This document shows, in pieces, positions 1 through 11,873 of a stretch of DNA of 64,000 nucleotides. The notes under the pieces were generated by a model, which worked only from the letters and a program-made list of their open reading frames with translations, was not told the DNA's origin and searched no databases. The position numbers were made by a program, and so were the translations under genes. Origin of the DNA: Apricaphanius iberus (taxonomy: Eukaryota; Chordata; Actinopteri; Cyprinodontiformes; Aphaniidae); assembly GCA_028564705.1 (NCBI GenBank), contig JAPXFQ010000132.1, positions 806,001 to 870,000 of the forward strand, read 5' to 3'. The stretch's first letter is position 1, and every line of letters begins with the position of its first letter.

Positions 1-2945
1 CATTTAACGTAACGACACACTAAAATCATAAAGTCAACTCAAAAGGGAAATGAAATAAAAAACTCAAAATAAAAACAACTAAGAATCTTCACATTTGTAT
101 CTAATTGTACTTAAAATAGTGGAATAACTGGATTCTCTTAAGTGAGATTTGTCCAATAAAGAAAATGTATGGGGGGGGCACTTGGCCTCGGCTTGGAAGT
201 AGTTCAATGTAGAACCACCCCTGGTCGTGCCAAGGCTGAAGCCTAGAGGAGATTAGGCCCTTTCAGTACTAACTCCCAAAATATTGGGCAAGATGCAGAG
301 ATGACAGAACAAGTCAGTGTTTGCATGTACCAGTTAACAGACGAGCATCAGCATTCTGACCAAGCTGAAGACGCAAATGAAATGCCCATCTGATCCCATC
401 AGAAAGGGAACTGCATTAATGTGTGTGAGTTGGTTTGGGGTTTCTATTTTTACTTTACTACAGTCTCTGCAGTATTTGTTATTCTACTGTTAGGGGAAAC
501 TTTATATTAAGAAGACCTGTTCTGTGTATTCTTACTTACTGAGAGTACTGTGTGCTATTTCTTCATGACATAGTGATTTAATCTGATTGTATGACGTTGT
601 ATGACTTATGATGACCTGTCACATGGTGAGATTGTACTTCTGTATCACCCGAAGACGCCTCAGAGTGGGGTAAACTCACCCAGAAACATGACTGCATGTT
701 TCTGCGAGAATGGATTTAAAAGCAATGAAATATTCTAAGACGTGATATTTTGTTTTTCCCCAGAGACCAGACCCCACTAAATTACTCACGTCACTGGACA
801 ACTTAACTTCTACAACAGCGACTACATTTTCCATAAATACATACACACCTACATAAATAAGGACAATGATTAATGAGGACTTGGCCAGCTTTGCAGTCGC
901 GTTGAGGATTTCGCTGTTCTCCTTGGCAATCCCCCACAGGTGATGCAAATCACTCTGTGTTTCTGCTTAACTAGGTCTGATCTACGCCTTTGGCGTAAAG
1001 ACGGCTTTGAGTTTCACAGCGATCGGCCGAACTCTCCTTAACAACATCATCTCAGGCCTCCATAAGTGAAGTGTCGACTTTAGGAACAGGAAAAAAAGTC
1101 TCTCTGATTTGTGGCCAGCACACCATCACATCAAACTAACATTTATTTCATATCTTAAACATCTTAAAATAACTTTGAGTTTGCCATCAATTTAGATTTT
1201 AAGACTGTGCCCGCTAACTTTCTTGGAAGTGTTTATTGCAGCCTTCATTTTGTTTTCTTTCTTTCTTCCCTCCCAACCAATCGCGCATGCACACAAACAT
1301 GTCACCAAAAATCCTCCTATCAATATAGTAGCATTTTAATGATGGGAAATCACCTAATATGCAATCTCAATAAACTCCTGGTGGTATTGGTTGAGGCAAA
1401 TAAATACAGTTTTCTCAGCAATCTGTTTTTCTTCTGCACATCAAGTGATCCATAAATGATCTGCAGTTTTTTGTCCCTGTTACTTTAAATCTGAAATCTT
1501 TTAAAAGGCTGATGTGCTCAACTGAGAAGCATTTCATAATCAAACTTTTCAGGGATACCATTAGCCCCTACTGGTATAAAAGATTAAACAGTTACTCTTA
1601 ATCAGCTCACAACAGACTCGCTGCAGTTGACGACAGCCAGCCAACCTTGCTGAAGCTGATGACAACAAGTAATCTAATAAGCCAAGCAGATAACCAGCTT
1701 CCTGGCAATCTTCGTATTTCCCATAGGCATTGATGAGTTAATTAAGTTTTCACTTATTCACATGATTTTAGAAAAACGTGATGGACACAAAGCACTCAGG
1801 CAGCTTTCAGATCAGCTAAAAAGCTTCTCCAGCATATGCTGACGGTAGAATAGAGTTCTTCTGCAGCCGGGGCTCTCCAGTAAATCCTGCTTTTCCTCGT
1901 CTGAAATTGCATTATGGGTCAGTATACAAAGCATTTGCATGTAAAGTAATCCTAGCAAAATGTCTGTAGTTGTGCTGACTTCCTAGTGAGGGTCTTACAG
2001 AGTAGAAGGCTGTAATCTGTTCCACATGGAGTTAAGACTTATCCAGTAAGAAGGGATTCCCTCAGAGTGTACACAATACTGATGGATGTTATAGAAGCAA
2101 TATAATCCTGCATCCTATGCCGTTTTAGTTTTGATGCTGGATTTCTGGAGCTAAAGATGCTTCCTGACCCTCAACATGTTGCAGTTCAGTTTGTGTTTTA
2201 AAACTTACACAATTTCTCTGGTTTTAAAGTAAAATGGATTAATGTAGTATATAAATAAGCATCTTTTTGTGTCACATTTGCAAACAAAAATACATGGCTT
2301 TTGAATCTTAAGTTATTAACCAACACAGGGTGGTGCATAGATATTTGGTTTTCACCAATTTTTCCAAATAGCAATATTGAAGGTGAGGTAAAAAGCAGCA
2401 TTTAATCCCTGACTCCATACTTTTACCACAGTTTGGTGCTGCTACAGCCTAAATGCGTTTTAGTTATAGCTCTACCACTACTACATTGTTGCTATGGTTG
2501 TGTGTTTAGTGTTGTTGACCTGTTGGATGATTAACCCCGTTTGGCTGCTCCTAAACGATTGCCCTGTAATCAATAGTAGCTGCTCCCATCATCTAATTAT
2601 CTGTCACCTGCTTAGGTTTCTCCACTGCCACCATGTATTAAAATCAGAATAATGTTTTAAGGGTTAATGTCCAGTTTTAGCATTCCGACACATATTGTTT
2701 TCTTGAAAAGTTTGATTTTGGACCGAAAAGATAAGAGCACTTTCCTCCACATATTTGCCGTGTATTCTACTTGACTTGCAGCATACTTCAAACAGATATT
2801 AAATGAAATGGATCAGGAATCGAACCCAGGAGAGCTCTGTTGGGGACTACGGCTTCTGCATTTTGTGTGCCCGTTCTAGCCATACATAACCCATCACCAT
2901 TTACCTCTGACCAATTAGTGAACTAGAGAACACTACACTGCGTTT
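1..2945. other. No recognisable feature
   Basis: I see no gene, tRNA, mobile-element terminus or tandem repeat that I can support here. It reads as AT-rich unique-looking intergenic or intronic DNA. One 90-codon minus-strand frame near 676-948 was considered and rejected. Confidence 0.5.
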
Positions 2946-3526
2946 CAATTCATTGCAGTTTACTGTAGTTATATAGTGCCAATCCATGCCATGTCAAGGC
3001 ACTTTTCAAGAAAAGTCATTTCAATTAAATCATATATTCATTCCAATTAATCCTTCATTTCATTATTTCTATCAGTTAAAAAATGTCTACCCAAGGAATC
3101 CCAGAAGATTGCATCAATTCATTGACTTGCAGCAATCACTCTTCCTGAATGTACATATAGCAACAGTAGACAGTTAACTGTGTTGTGTCTATGATTTCTC
3201 AGCAATCCCTCATACTGAGCAAGGATTTAGCGACAGTGTAGAGGAAAAACGTGGCCATCTGACAGAGAAGAGACACAGAAAGAGCAACAGAACTGATGCA
3301 GAAGCAGAAGTTGGTAGCAGGATGTGGAGAACGTTCCTCCACTGGAATGCCATCTTAGTCAGGGCCGTCAAGCAGGGGGGCGGGTCAGGAGCACCTACTG
3401 TAGGAAGAGACTAAGAGAAAACAGGTTAGCGCTTGAATTGACAGCACATCATGCAGTTGGAGAGAAGTAGGAGAGAAAGTAGGAACTGACTCTAATAATG
3501 TCCTCCAACAGCCTAGCCTAAAGCAG

Positions 3527-3690
3527 CATAGCTACTAACATTAACCTGTCTCCTAGCTACTAGGAGACCTAGCTATTAACACTCTCTACCTGGCTTACAT
3601 TAATCTATCACTACCTAGTTACTCTACCTCTTCCTAGCTTTTGACACTCTGACTACTAACATTAACCTGTCTCTTCCTAGCTACCTGTCT
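3527..3690. repeat. Degenerate 'tagctac / taacctgtctc' direct repeats in LINE 3' region
   Basis: Several imperfect copies of a 'cctagctac...taacctgtctc' motif recur between the LINE stop codon and its 3' tail. They look like internal low-complexity repeats of the LINE 3' untranslated region. Confidence 0.5.
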
Positions 3691-3702
3691 AACCTGTCCC
3701 TA

Positions 3703-4600
3703 ACTGTAAGCTTTGTCAAAGAGGAAGGTTTTAAGCTTAGTTTTAAAGGTAGACAAGTTGTCTGCTTCACGAACCAACCCTGGGAGCTGCTTCCATAGGA
3801 GGGGAGCCTGGTAACTAAAAGATCTGCCACCCATTCTACTTTTAGAAATCCTAGGAACTACCAGTAAACCTGCAGTCTGAGAGCGAAGTGCTCTGTTATG
3901 AACATATGGAACAATCAGGTCTCTTATGTATGATGGAGCTAGATTATTAAGCGCTTTATATGTCAGAAGGAGGATCTTGAATTCTATTCTAGATTTTACT
4001 GGGAGCCATTGAAGAGAAGCTAAAACAGGGGAAATGTGATTTTTTCTTATTTTATTCATTAGAACCCTTGCAGCAGCATTTTGGACTAACTGAAGACTTT
4101 TAATTGTATTCTGTGGACTACCTGATAATAAAGAGTTACAGTAATCCAGCCTTGAAGTAACAAAGGCATGGACTAGTTTTTCAGCATCACTCCTGGACAG
4201 GATGGTTCTAATTTTTGCAATATTCCTAAGGTGGAACAATGAAATCCTAGAAACTCTTTAATGTGAGATCTGAATGACATATCTTGGTCAAAAATAACAC
4301 CGAGGTTCTTTGCTTTATTACTGGAGGCTAATTTAATGCCATTCAGGTGAAGGGGTTGACTAAGTAGTTTCTTTTTCAGAGATCCTGATCCAAAGACGAC
4401 AACTTCTGTTTTATCAGAATTCAGAAGCAAGAAGTTTAGAGTCATCCAAATGTTTAAGTCTTCCAGACATGCCTGTAGTCACCTAACTGATTGGATTCAT
4501 CAGGATTTATGGATAGAAATAGCTGTGTATCATCTGCGTAACTATGGAAATGTATCCCATGCTGCATAATGATTTTACCAATAGGAAACATATATATAGT
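3703..4600 (-). pseudogene. LINE reverse-transcriptase catalytic box and C-terminal region
   Basis: On the minus strand the sequence resumes just before the YADD box, with both catalytic aspartates kept, followed by 'TQLFLSINPDESNQ'. After a frameshift come 'LNSDKTEVVVFG' and 'KNLGVIFDQDMSF'. A second frame change leads to a 179-codon stretch with 'LDYCNSLLSG', 'LQLVQNAAARVL', 'SLQWLPVKSRIEFK' and a 'LWKQLPG' end, ending in a stop at 3700-3702. These blocks in this order are the standard RT C-terminal region of fish L2-type LINEs. At least two frameshifts make it a pseudogene. Confidence 0.88.
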
Positions 4601-4604
4601 ATGA

Positions 4605-5008
4605 TGCATACAAGGAATTTACAGATACAGTACAACCTGTCCAAGATCATTACAAACAACAACAACAACAACAAACAGATCCAGGTCACTGTTGGGCATG
4701 CAGCCACCGAGCGGCGCTACCGTTTATGAAACATAGAGAAGTACACATCTGGGTAGGGGAGGGTTCCACAGTGAGGGGAAAAAAACGCTCACCTGTGTTG
4801 TGGGTCCGTACAGCACTCACAACGCAGGTAATTGAAAAAAACCACACCAACAAACATTTAAGCACATATTCAGACATTAACAATGACACATCAGGAGGGA
4901 TGGGCAGGTATGAGCTCCAGTCCACAGGTTAACGCGCTGCCATCGAGGCGCGCTGTCATCCAGCTTCCTGTTGCAGGAGAGAAATTGAGGAGACAGCGAC
5001 AACAATTG
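4605..5008. other. Unrelated block replacing the L2 RT core
   Basis: This roughly 400-bp block sits exactly where the LINE should encode the central RT palm, including the first catalytic aspartate. No RT motif can be read in any frame. It includes a (CAA)n run and some GC-richer sequence near 4930-4970. LINE similarity stops on one side and resumes on the other in the same orientation, so a replacement (deletion plus insertion) fits better than a clean insertion. I saw no target duplication and do not recognise the family. Confidence 0.55.
4653..4676. repeat. (CAA)n microsatellite
   Basis: About seven CAA units with one slip lie inside the foreign block within the L2 element. Confidence 0.8.
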
Positions 5009-5009
5009 T

Positions 5010-5644
5010 TTAAATGCTCACACATTTGATGTGCAACTATTTTCTCAAGAATTTTAGATAAGAAGGGAAGATTAGATATTGGTCTATAGTTAATTAAGTC
5101 GTTTTGATCGAGAGATGGTTTCTTAAGTAGAGATTTAATTACAGCAATCTTAAACTCCTGTGGTACGTATCCATTGAGTAAGGATAAATTCATTATATAT
5201 AAAATTGGAGCCACAATGAAAGGGAAAGCCTCTTGAAATTTTAGTTGGGACTGGGTCTAACATGCAAGTTGAAGGTTTAGATGAAGCTAATAATTTTAGT
5301 ACATCAGAAAGTTCAGCTGCATTAAAGCAGTTTAAGCATATTTTACGTTCAACCATTTTTGATGCTGCCTCATTAACTAGGGAGGAAGCAAGCATATTGG
5401 GAAGGTTCCCAATTATGTTATTTTTTGTAGAGTCTATTTTATTTATAAAAAATTGCATGAAGTCGTCACTGCTAACAGCTGGGGGAATGGTTGGCTCGAT
5501 AGAGCTATGATCGTGTGTGAGTTTGGCAACTGTATTAAAAAGAAACCTATGATTATTTTTATTCTCCTTGATTAAAGATGAAAAATATGCTGTTCTGGCT
5601 GTTCGAAGGCTCTTTTTATAAAGCAATAGACTATTTTTCCACAC
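5010..5644 (-). pseudogene. LINE linker and reverse-transcriptase fingers fragment
   Basis: Two overlapping minus-strand frames cover the linker after the endonuclease and the first RT blocks. The linker shows the lysine/arginine-rich start and a 'FFINKID' element usual in L2/CR1 proteins. The RT part shows a 'NYRPISNLPFLSKILEKIV' block, the conserved fingers motif. A frame change lies near 5200. After 'HLNN' at about 5010 the family resemblance stops abruptly at a block of unrelated DNA. Confidence 0.8.
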
Positions 5645-5760
5645 TAAAAAAGAATCCTGTAAATGCGTGGAACACCATTTTCTCTCTAGTTTTCGAACAT
5701 TCTGCTTTAGGGTACGTAGCTCTAAATTAAACCAGGGAGCTAATCTTCTAACGCTATGAC

Positions 5761-6120
5761 CTAAAATGTCAAGTTGTGAGTGGTCAGGAGTTCACTATTT
5801 TCTATTGTACATTTATAAACTGAGGAAATTAAAGTTGAAATAGCTGCTTTAAAACTTGCTACAGCATTGTCTGATAATGTTCTGGTATGATGAAGTTTTC
5901 TTTCAGGTTTGAAATGGTCAGTTAGAGTGAGTTTAAAAGTGATCAGAAAATGATCAGACAGGATAGGGTTATGTGGAAAGACTGCTATTTCTTCATATTC
6001 AATGCCATAAGTCAACACAAGATCTAAAGTGTGGTGACAAGAATGGGTTGGTCTCTGCACATTTTGAGTAAAGCCTATTAAGTCTAAGATAATGTTAAAA
6101 GCTGTATTTAGACTATCATT
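5761..6120 (-). pseudogene. LINE endonuclease C-terminal fragment
   Basis: The minus-strand frame encodes the end of an APE-type endonuclease that nicks the target DNA for LINE insertion. Visible motifs are a 'PTHxxxHTLDLVL' block and, about 25 residues later, an 'LSDHFLI' block, which correspond to the conserved TLD and SDH motifs of the family. The same frame remains readable upstream to about 6120, with an 'LIGFTQNVQRPTH' lead-in. The N-terminal catalytic half is absent, so this is a 5'-truncated copy. It continues in another frame into the linker at 5150-5644. Confidence 0.8.
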
Positions 6121-6149
6121 TTATCCTCAGTCAGAAATTCTTCTGCATC

Positions 6150-7015
6150 CACAAGTTTGTCTTCAACCAAGTAAGGAGATGCTGCCTTTGCTTTCCCTCC
6201 CACTTGTCTGTCTCTAGTAATTATTAAAAAGGCAGCTGGAGACACTAAACCGGTACAAAGCTTCAGGTCTAGATGTTGTCAGTCCCAGAGTCCTGAAGGT
6301 CTATTTAGAGCAGCTCTGTTGGATTCTGCAGCAACTTTTCAACCTTAGCCTGACCCAAGAGAAAACTCCACTGTTGTGGAAGACATTTGCCTTGACTTGA
6401 AAGAAGATGACTGTAGATTTCAGAAGAAACAAGTCAAACATAAGTCAAACACTGTTTTTTGTAATTGGAGAAAAAGTATAGGTGGTTGAGGAAAATAAAT
6501 ACCTCAGAGTTTACCTGAACAGCAGACTAAACTGTGGACTGACCAGTGAATCCCTCTACAAAAAAGGACATAGGAGACTGTACTTTTTGAAGAAGCTTAG
6601 CTTCCTCAAGGTTTGCAGCAAGATGCTGCAGATTTTATGTAAGTCTGTTGTTGAGAGTCTAATATTTTCATTCCTCATCTGTAGGGGTAGCAGCATCAGA
6701 GCCAGGAACTTAAAAAGGCTCAGCAACCTGATAAAGAAGGCTGGTTCTGTTCTAGGGACAACTGTGGAAAGACTGGAGATTATGATGCAAAGAGAGGTTC
6801 TTCTTAAAATAAAATACAATTATTGATAACCCTGAGGATACTCTTCATGATACTACCCTACAACAACAATGTTTCCTTAGTCAAATGCTGCTTCCGTTTT
6901 GCTGGAACACAGACTGCTACGGGAAATCATTCCTTCCTACAACCATCATGACCTAGAAACGATGAATTAATATGAACTACAACAACAGTAGAGTTCAATA
7001 AAGTATTTCTAAATT
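6150..7015 (+). mobile_element. Rex1-type LINE, internally deleted
   Basis: This plus-strand non-LTR retrotransposon remnant abuts the minus-strand L2 element, so the two lie 5'-end to 5'-end. Near 6225-6390 the frame gives a 'QLETLNRYKASGLD' RT block. Much of the RT is then missing and the sequence jumps to the post-RT region at 6405. The 3' end near 7015 has an AATAAA and an A/T-rich tail. A second copy at 15829-16418 shares the whole terminal region. The 'RLYFL(R/K)KL' block at about 6570-6600 is the site commonly targeted to detect Rex1 in fish, which supports the name. Confidence 0.82.
6405..6960 (+). pseudogene. Rex1 RT C-terminal region remnant
   Basis: The frame reads 'TVDFRRNKS', then after a stop 'VEENKYLRVYLNSRL', 'KGHRRLYFLKKL', 'VCSKMLQ', 'SSIRARNLKRLSNLIKKAGSVLG', ending near 6826. 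The final blocks appear in another frame down to about 6950. This region follows the RT catalytic core and is conserved across Rex1 copies. Stops and a frame change make it dead. Confidence 0.82.
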
Positions 7016-9402
7016 TTAATTCAATTCGAACGTCTTTTTTTCTATCTAAATGCCAGCACACACAGAACCACAACACATGGAGCCCCCTATATATTAATCT
7101 CTCCTACGTCTGAATTGCTGCCACTTCAAACAAGGCCAAGTGGGAAGCAAAAATCACAAGGTATTGCACTGATAATAAATGCTGATCCAAACTATGCTTA
7201 AAGTCCTAAAATGATATTAAACACTTGCTGCAAATATTCAAAGTAAACAAAAGACTGATTGTATAAATTAATCAAGGTTACATCTGGTAGACCAAAAAAC
7301 AATTAAATTATTTGGGCGGACATAGTAGATCTTAAATAGCTTCTGTTCTCCCTATAAATCTTGACTCAAACAGATGTGTTTAGACACTGGTTTGGCAAAG
7401 GAAAATGAATGAGAGGACTAGATTAGGAGGTTCTGCCAAACCTGTCCATCTCTCAGTAACTTTACCTAGAGCGGCAGCAAATATCTACTCGGTTGTAAGA
7501 GTGTGTGCCTGCACAAGTGTCTGCTTTCTCTGCAACAGTTATTATAATTGGACATTGGGTGGCAAAAAAAAAAATAACAGAGCAGCGACGCAGATGTTTT
7601 CCACAGTATAATGACCCCTCTGTTACCCATTTAGAACAATCACAGGAGAACTCACACAAATACACACAGTCACATAATTTTCCACATTAGATGCCCCATT
7701 ATCTATCTGCTTGCTTAATTCTGTCTGATTGCAGCTTGTCAAATACACCAACACATACCAAAACATGCCCACAGAAAAGGATGCTCACACACTCTGCGAG
7801 GCAATGTGTTCGACACGGATCCTTTTTACACAGTTTACACAACGCAGACAGTATTTGCATGAGTGCTCTGCATAATGAAGCTGTTGCTTAAAGTGCTCGG
7901 CGATGGTAAAGGAAATCAGCTGACGCTCATCTGTGGTGTGCAACAGAGCGGTGGCGGAAATTGATCACCTGCAGCTGTTCCTTTACTTTTTTAAAACAAG
8001 TGAATAAAACTTGACAGAAAACCATGACTGAGTTGGACTTATATACCTGTGAAAAAAGTAGTTTGCCCCTTGCAGATTACTTCATTTTTTTTTAAATCTC
8101 ACTTAAGTCTTTCAAATAATCCTACAAACTGTTATAGTAGGCAAAGATAACCTGAATAAACACAAAAACCAGGCTTCCAAAGATGATTTTATTCATTATG
8201 AGGGGAAAAGTTATCTAAACTTAGTTTGCACTAATAGGCAAAGTAATTTAACCTTGTTGTTAACTTGTGAAATAGTTGTGGTTATCAAGGTTTTTGGGGG
8301 GAGGGGTTCAGATTCATGAGCCAGGTCAGGTTATTCTTAGAACTTTTGAATAGTAATATAACATAAATAAAAGATTAGTAAAAGATAAATAAAAATTTTG
8401 TAAAAAGCAACAAATAATGCTCCAGTCTGAAGAAATTTTAGTAGGGATAAAAATACGTTTTTCACTCTAAAAGTCATTACAAAGCCATGTTAAGGTTTTA
8501 AGAGTCATGAGAACCACAATAAGACGCAATATTTATAAATGGATAAAATATGGAACATTGGGGAACCTTCCCAGGAGTAGCAAAAGAAAATAATCTAAAG
8601 GACTACGGGCCTCACTTCCTCAGTTAATGTCAGATTCAAAATTATTCAAAAATGAGAAAGAGACTGGGGAAGTGTGGCATGCATGAGAGAATTCAAAGGC
8701 AAAAACCACTGGTTACCTAAAGAACAACAAAGTTGCTTCTGACATTGGCCAAAAAAATAAGGTGATGCTTCACAAAAGAATGTGTGTACACGCAGTTTAA
8801 TCTGGCCTTTCAAGAAAAGAACAACATATATTGTAAATAACTAAACATGGAGGAGATGGAAAAAAAAGGCTCTTCATGCTCAAAACCCTCCAGTGTATCA
8901 CTACTAAAAAATTCAGCAATAGAGTGAAACAACATTTCTTCATTGTAGCGCAACAATTTGGGGTTATGTAACTGTTAATTATTATAATTAACAATTTATT
9001 ATCAACAACATTCTTCAATAAAACACAAATGTTCTTTTTTTTACTAACAAGTCAGGGCACCATCCAATTATCAAGAATAATTAGCCAAACAGCATTCAGT
9101 TTCTGTCAGGTACTGTTTTGCAAATGCCAGCCTAATGGGGTGGGATTGTGGAACAATAAGTAAAGGAGTGAATTAACACACCAACACTCCCAAACAGCAA
9201 GCACTGCACACATACACAGCAAAAGCACAAAAAACCTCTCTCTGAAGCACGAGAATATATTTTGACAATAATTGAACTTTAAAGTCAAAATACTGAGTCG
9301 ATGAAGCTCTACACCTAAGCTACCAACATATATGTCCCATGGAAACTGGAAGCAAAGGAATAATAAAACAATGGCTACAAACCAGTGTTAAGAGCTAGAC
9401 AG
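7016..9402. other. No recognisable feature
   Basis: No gene or mobile-element terminus that I can support. Small frames around 7400-7900 and 8800-9290 have no recognisable motif and no repeat signature. Confidence 0.5.
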
Positions 9403-9410
9403 AAAGGAAA

Positions 9411-9720
9411 ATGTGGTTCCGAACCCCTGGGCCGGTAACGGGCCCCAGGCCGCGCATAGAAGGAATAAATAACTCGCAGTGTTTCAGTTTTATTTATTTT
9501 CCGAGTCAACATGATATTTCATTTTGAAAAATCACTGCTTCTATCTGTCTCATCCGTCTACAGCTCACTCTTGGCACATGTCAAGACGTTTGCCTCAGTC
9601 ATGTGATATGTCACCACTAAAAACAAACCTACAAGCTAGGAAAGCGATTTAACAAAGGTCTCTGGAAGTTTCTGTACAAAAAGGAAACAGTACAGTAAAG
9701 AGACAGACGATGAACCTACA
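9411..9720 (+). mobile_element. hAT-type DNA transposon 5' end fragment
   Basis: The segment starts with a terminal-like sequence (ATGTGGTTCCGAACCCCTGG) followed by a 'gggcc...ggccccagg' block typical of one end of a common fish hAT family. A matching opposite end (...CTTGGGACCACTG) lies at 11700-11873 in inverted orientation. The two could bound one 2.46-kb internally rearranged element. However, the 8 bp flanking them do not match and the ends agree at only about 10 of 15 positions. No transposase frame remains between them. Confidence 0.55.
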
Positions 9721-9894
9721 AATACAAAGAAAAGTAAACGTTCATTAAGAAGACTATATAAGTAGTCTTACTTAATATATGGATTTATCACACCAGGCGA
9801 TTTCCACACTTCCACCCGGGCTTTCTATTGAGGCAATGACACCTTTAAAACTGCCCTAGTCTCTTTGCAGAGAAACTGACCCTGGGCTGCCACT

Positions 9895-9902
9895 GATTCA
9901 GC
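9895..9902 (+). repeat. Target-site duplication GATTCAGC (left)
   Basis: An 8-bp direct repeat matching 10379-10386 exactly, flanking the 9903-10378 element. The 8-bp length is the hAT signature. Confidence 0.85.
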
Positions 9903-10378
9903 TAGGGATGCACTCATACAGATGCTGGTGTTGGGTAATGGGGCCGATACCGTTCTTATGTACTGTGTCGGTATCAGTTAAAGTTAACCGATACCATGAA
10001 CAGATACTTAAAATTTGGAAACTGCAGTAACTTCACAGAATTTTTTTTTTTTTTTCACTTGAAATTTTTCTTTAGCTTTCATTTTTTATTAATATTTCAT
10101 TTCATCATTTTTTGTAACAAGCAGAGAAGAAAATAAAACCTGTCTTCCAATTTATTGGATTTTTGTGTGTGGTACAAGTATCGGCAAGTACTCAGATCCA
10201 AGTATTGATATCGTATCGGTTTGAAAAAAGTGGTATTGTTGCATCCCTAGTGCCTTTTCAACAAGGGACACAGTTTATTTATCTCAGTACTGTTTGGATT
10301 GTATCGTATCGGTAGATTATGAACCTCAGATATCTGTATCAGTATCTGAAATTAAACAAGTGGATTGGTGCAGCCCTA
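9903..10378. mobile_element. Non-autonomous hAT element with perfect 8-bp TSD
   Basis: The element is 476 bp. It begins TAGGGATGCA and ends TGCAGCCCTA, which form short terminal inverted repeats (TIRs) with one mismatch, and it is flanked by a perfect GATTCAGC duplication. It carries many 'gtatcggta / taccgatac' motifs and a poly-T run near 10040, and has no transposase frame. A second internal end-like motif (TTGCATCCCTAG) sits near 10238-10250, so it may be a compound of two related ends. It lies between the two hAT end fragments at 9411 and 11873. Confidence 0.85.
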
Positions 10379-10386
10379 GATTCAGC
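10379..10386 (+). repeat. Target-site duplication GATTCAGC (right)
   Basis: Right-hand copy of the 8-bp duplication flanking the 9903-10378 element. Confidence 0.85.
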
Positions 10387-11699
10387 ACTGTGGTTGTATT
10401 TTTCATCTCCTTTATTTGTTTATGTGATAAATCTTATGTTAAAGGTATGGTGGAGGAACTTTTTCTTACAGGTGAATCATCTACACCCATGATTGAGAAA
10501 TACTGATCTACACTAATGGACCTCCTAATTATCAATTAACCTGAGAGTCTGCATGCGCACTCTCACATGTTTATCTGTACCGCTACACTATCATCCATTC
10601 ATTCTACCTCACAGTTCCCATCAGATGGTTTGAAAATGGCTGTGAGTCTCAGGAGAAAAAGCGTCTTTGAGAGGAAGAGAAAGGGCTACGAAGAGAGAAA
10701 AAGACCAGAGTGTTTTTAGGAGCTTCTTTCCAACGATGGCATGTGCCGACAGCACAGGTGGGGCTCCCCACTGATTCCTCCATCGCCAAGTTTCTACTCG
10801 GCAGTTAGGCTAAACCATCGCCTTTAGGAACGAGCCTTCGGCACAAATTACTATTTGCAAAAATAAGAGTAAATAATTTGTAATCCTCTTACATTGCTAG
10901 TGCAAGCACAAAATAATTAATTTAAGGTGGTGTAGCAGTACAGAAGCAGTTATATATGATTCACATAAAGTCTGATTGACTTAAATATATGAAAATGTAA
11001 TATGTAATAGTAAAAATACTATAAAGTGCATGATTTTATGTAAATTAATATGAAAAAAATCTCAGCTGTGTTGGGGGCCCTGGATTCTTGTCAAGGAGCC
11101 CAAAATTCTTAGCACTGCCCCTCCTTGTGGGACATGTCTTTTGCCCTTTCTGAGTCAGTGACCTCTGTCCCCTTTCCTTTTTTTTACCAGTTTAATCAGT
11201 TATTAAGCGGTTGATCACAGACGGGTGCAACCCTCCTTCATCCATGTGCAGAACTTGTGCTCACTATTGCTGTCCTCAGATTTGAAAGAAATATTTATTT
11301 ATTTTTAAAGAGCAGTAGGCAGGATCAGGGAGTGTCTGCACATCCTAATTCTATTTTAAAATTTTGCTGTCTTATTACAATAGAAAAACAGGCCTGCATG
11401 AGGAAAATTATCCAGGTAAAGAGAGATTAGAACTTGAGAGGAAAAGATTAATTGGTGGAAGAAACCAGGCAAGATGTTAGTTGATACTTCAGAATTACTC
11501 TCATTCTAACTCCAAAATCTGTTTTGTCTGTATAATCAGTTTGTTTTATGTGCTGACTTTACATTTACCAGTATAGGGTTAGATCAACTAGAATAATGCA
11601 ATTTGAGTGCAGATAAATTCAGCAGGAAAGAAATATTAATTTTGTTGGGGAAAGAAACAGAAAAAAAAACTGTGTGTGAGTGCATGGTCAGCCTTTGTT
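10387..11699. other. No recognisable feature
   Basis: AT-rich DNA lying between two hAT end fragments. If those ends belong to one element this is its interior, but no transposase motif can be read. Confidence 0.4.
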
Positions 11700-11873
11700 T
11701 TATTATTTACAATTTTAAAATCAACTTAACTCACTCTTGGCGTTTGGGTTATTTGGTTGATGGCCTTTGATGGTATCAAATTCCCGGCCTGAATTATTGT
11801 CCCACTCCGCCCCTACTATTGCCTCACATTAAACTGGTCTGTGGAAACAAAAAAAAAAGGCTTGGGACCACTG
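11700..11873 (+). mobile_element. hAT-type DNA transposon 3' end fragment
   Basis: The segment ends with ACTGGTCTGTGGAAAC, a poly-A run and CTTGGGACCACTG, a common terminal pattern of fish hAT elements. It is the inverted partner of the end at 9411. No matching target duplication was found. Confidence 0.5.

Larger units (their letters stand above)
2946..6120 (-). mobile_element. L2-type LINE, decayed, near-complete 3' part
   Basis: This is a non-LTR retrotransposon lying on the minus strand. Reading from about 6120 down, it has the C-terminal part of an APE-type endonuclease, a linker, reverse-transcriptase (RT) fingers, an intact YADD catalytic box (4529-4540), the RT C-terminal region, and a long 3' untranslated region. 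The 3' end at about 2946 carries a GAATT-like tail. The same 3' sequence recurs at 32360-32558, which confirms the family end. Frameshifts, stops and a foreign 0.4-kb block in the RT core make it non-functional. The 5' end is missing: only the last part of the endonuclease remains. L2 is preferred over CR1 or Rex1 from the C-terminal protein pattern; the exact subfamily is not known. Confidence 0.85.

Noticed and set aside
676..948. 90-codon minus-strand frame with a hydrophobic segment, possible exon
   Set aside because: It starts with TTG, matches no family I know, has a poor acceptor upstream, and a frame this long is common by chance in 64 kb.
2800..2895. tRNA-like sequence on the minus strand with a perfect GGTTCGATTCC B box
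   Set aside because: The T-arm stem does not pair and no cloverleaf can be drawn. At most it is a SINE head relic.
9411..11873. A single 2.46-kb hAT element bounded by the two end fragments
   Set aside because: The flanking 8-mers do not match and the ends agree at only about two-thirds of positions, so I list them as separate fragments.
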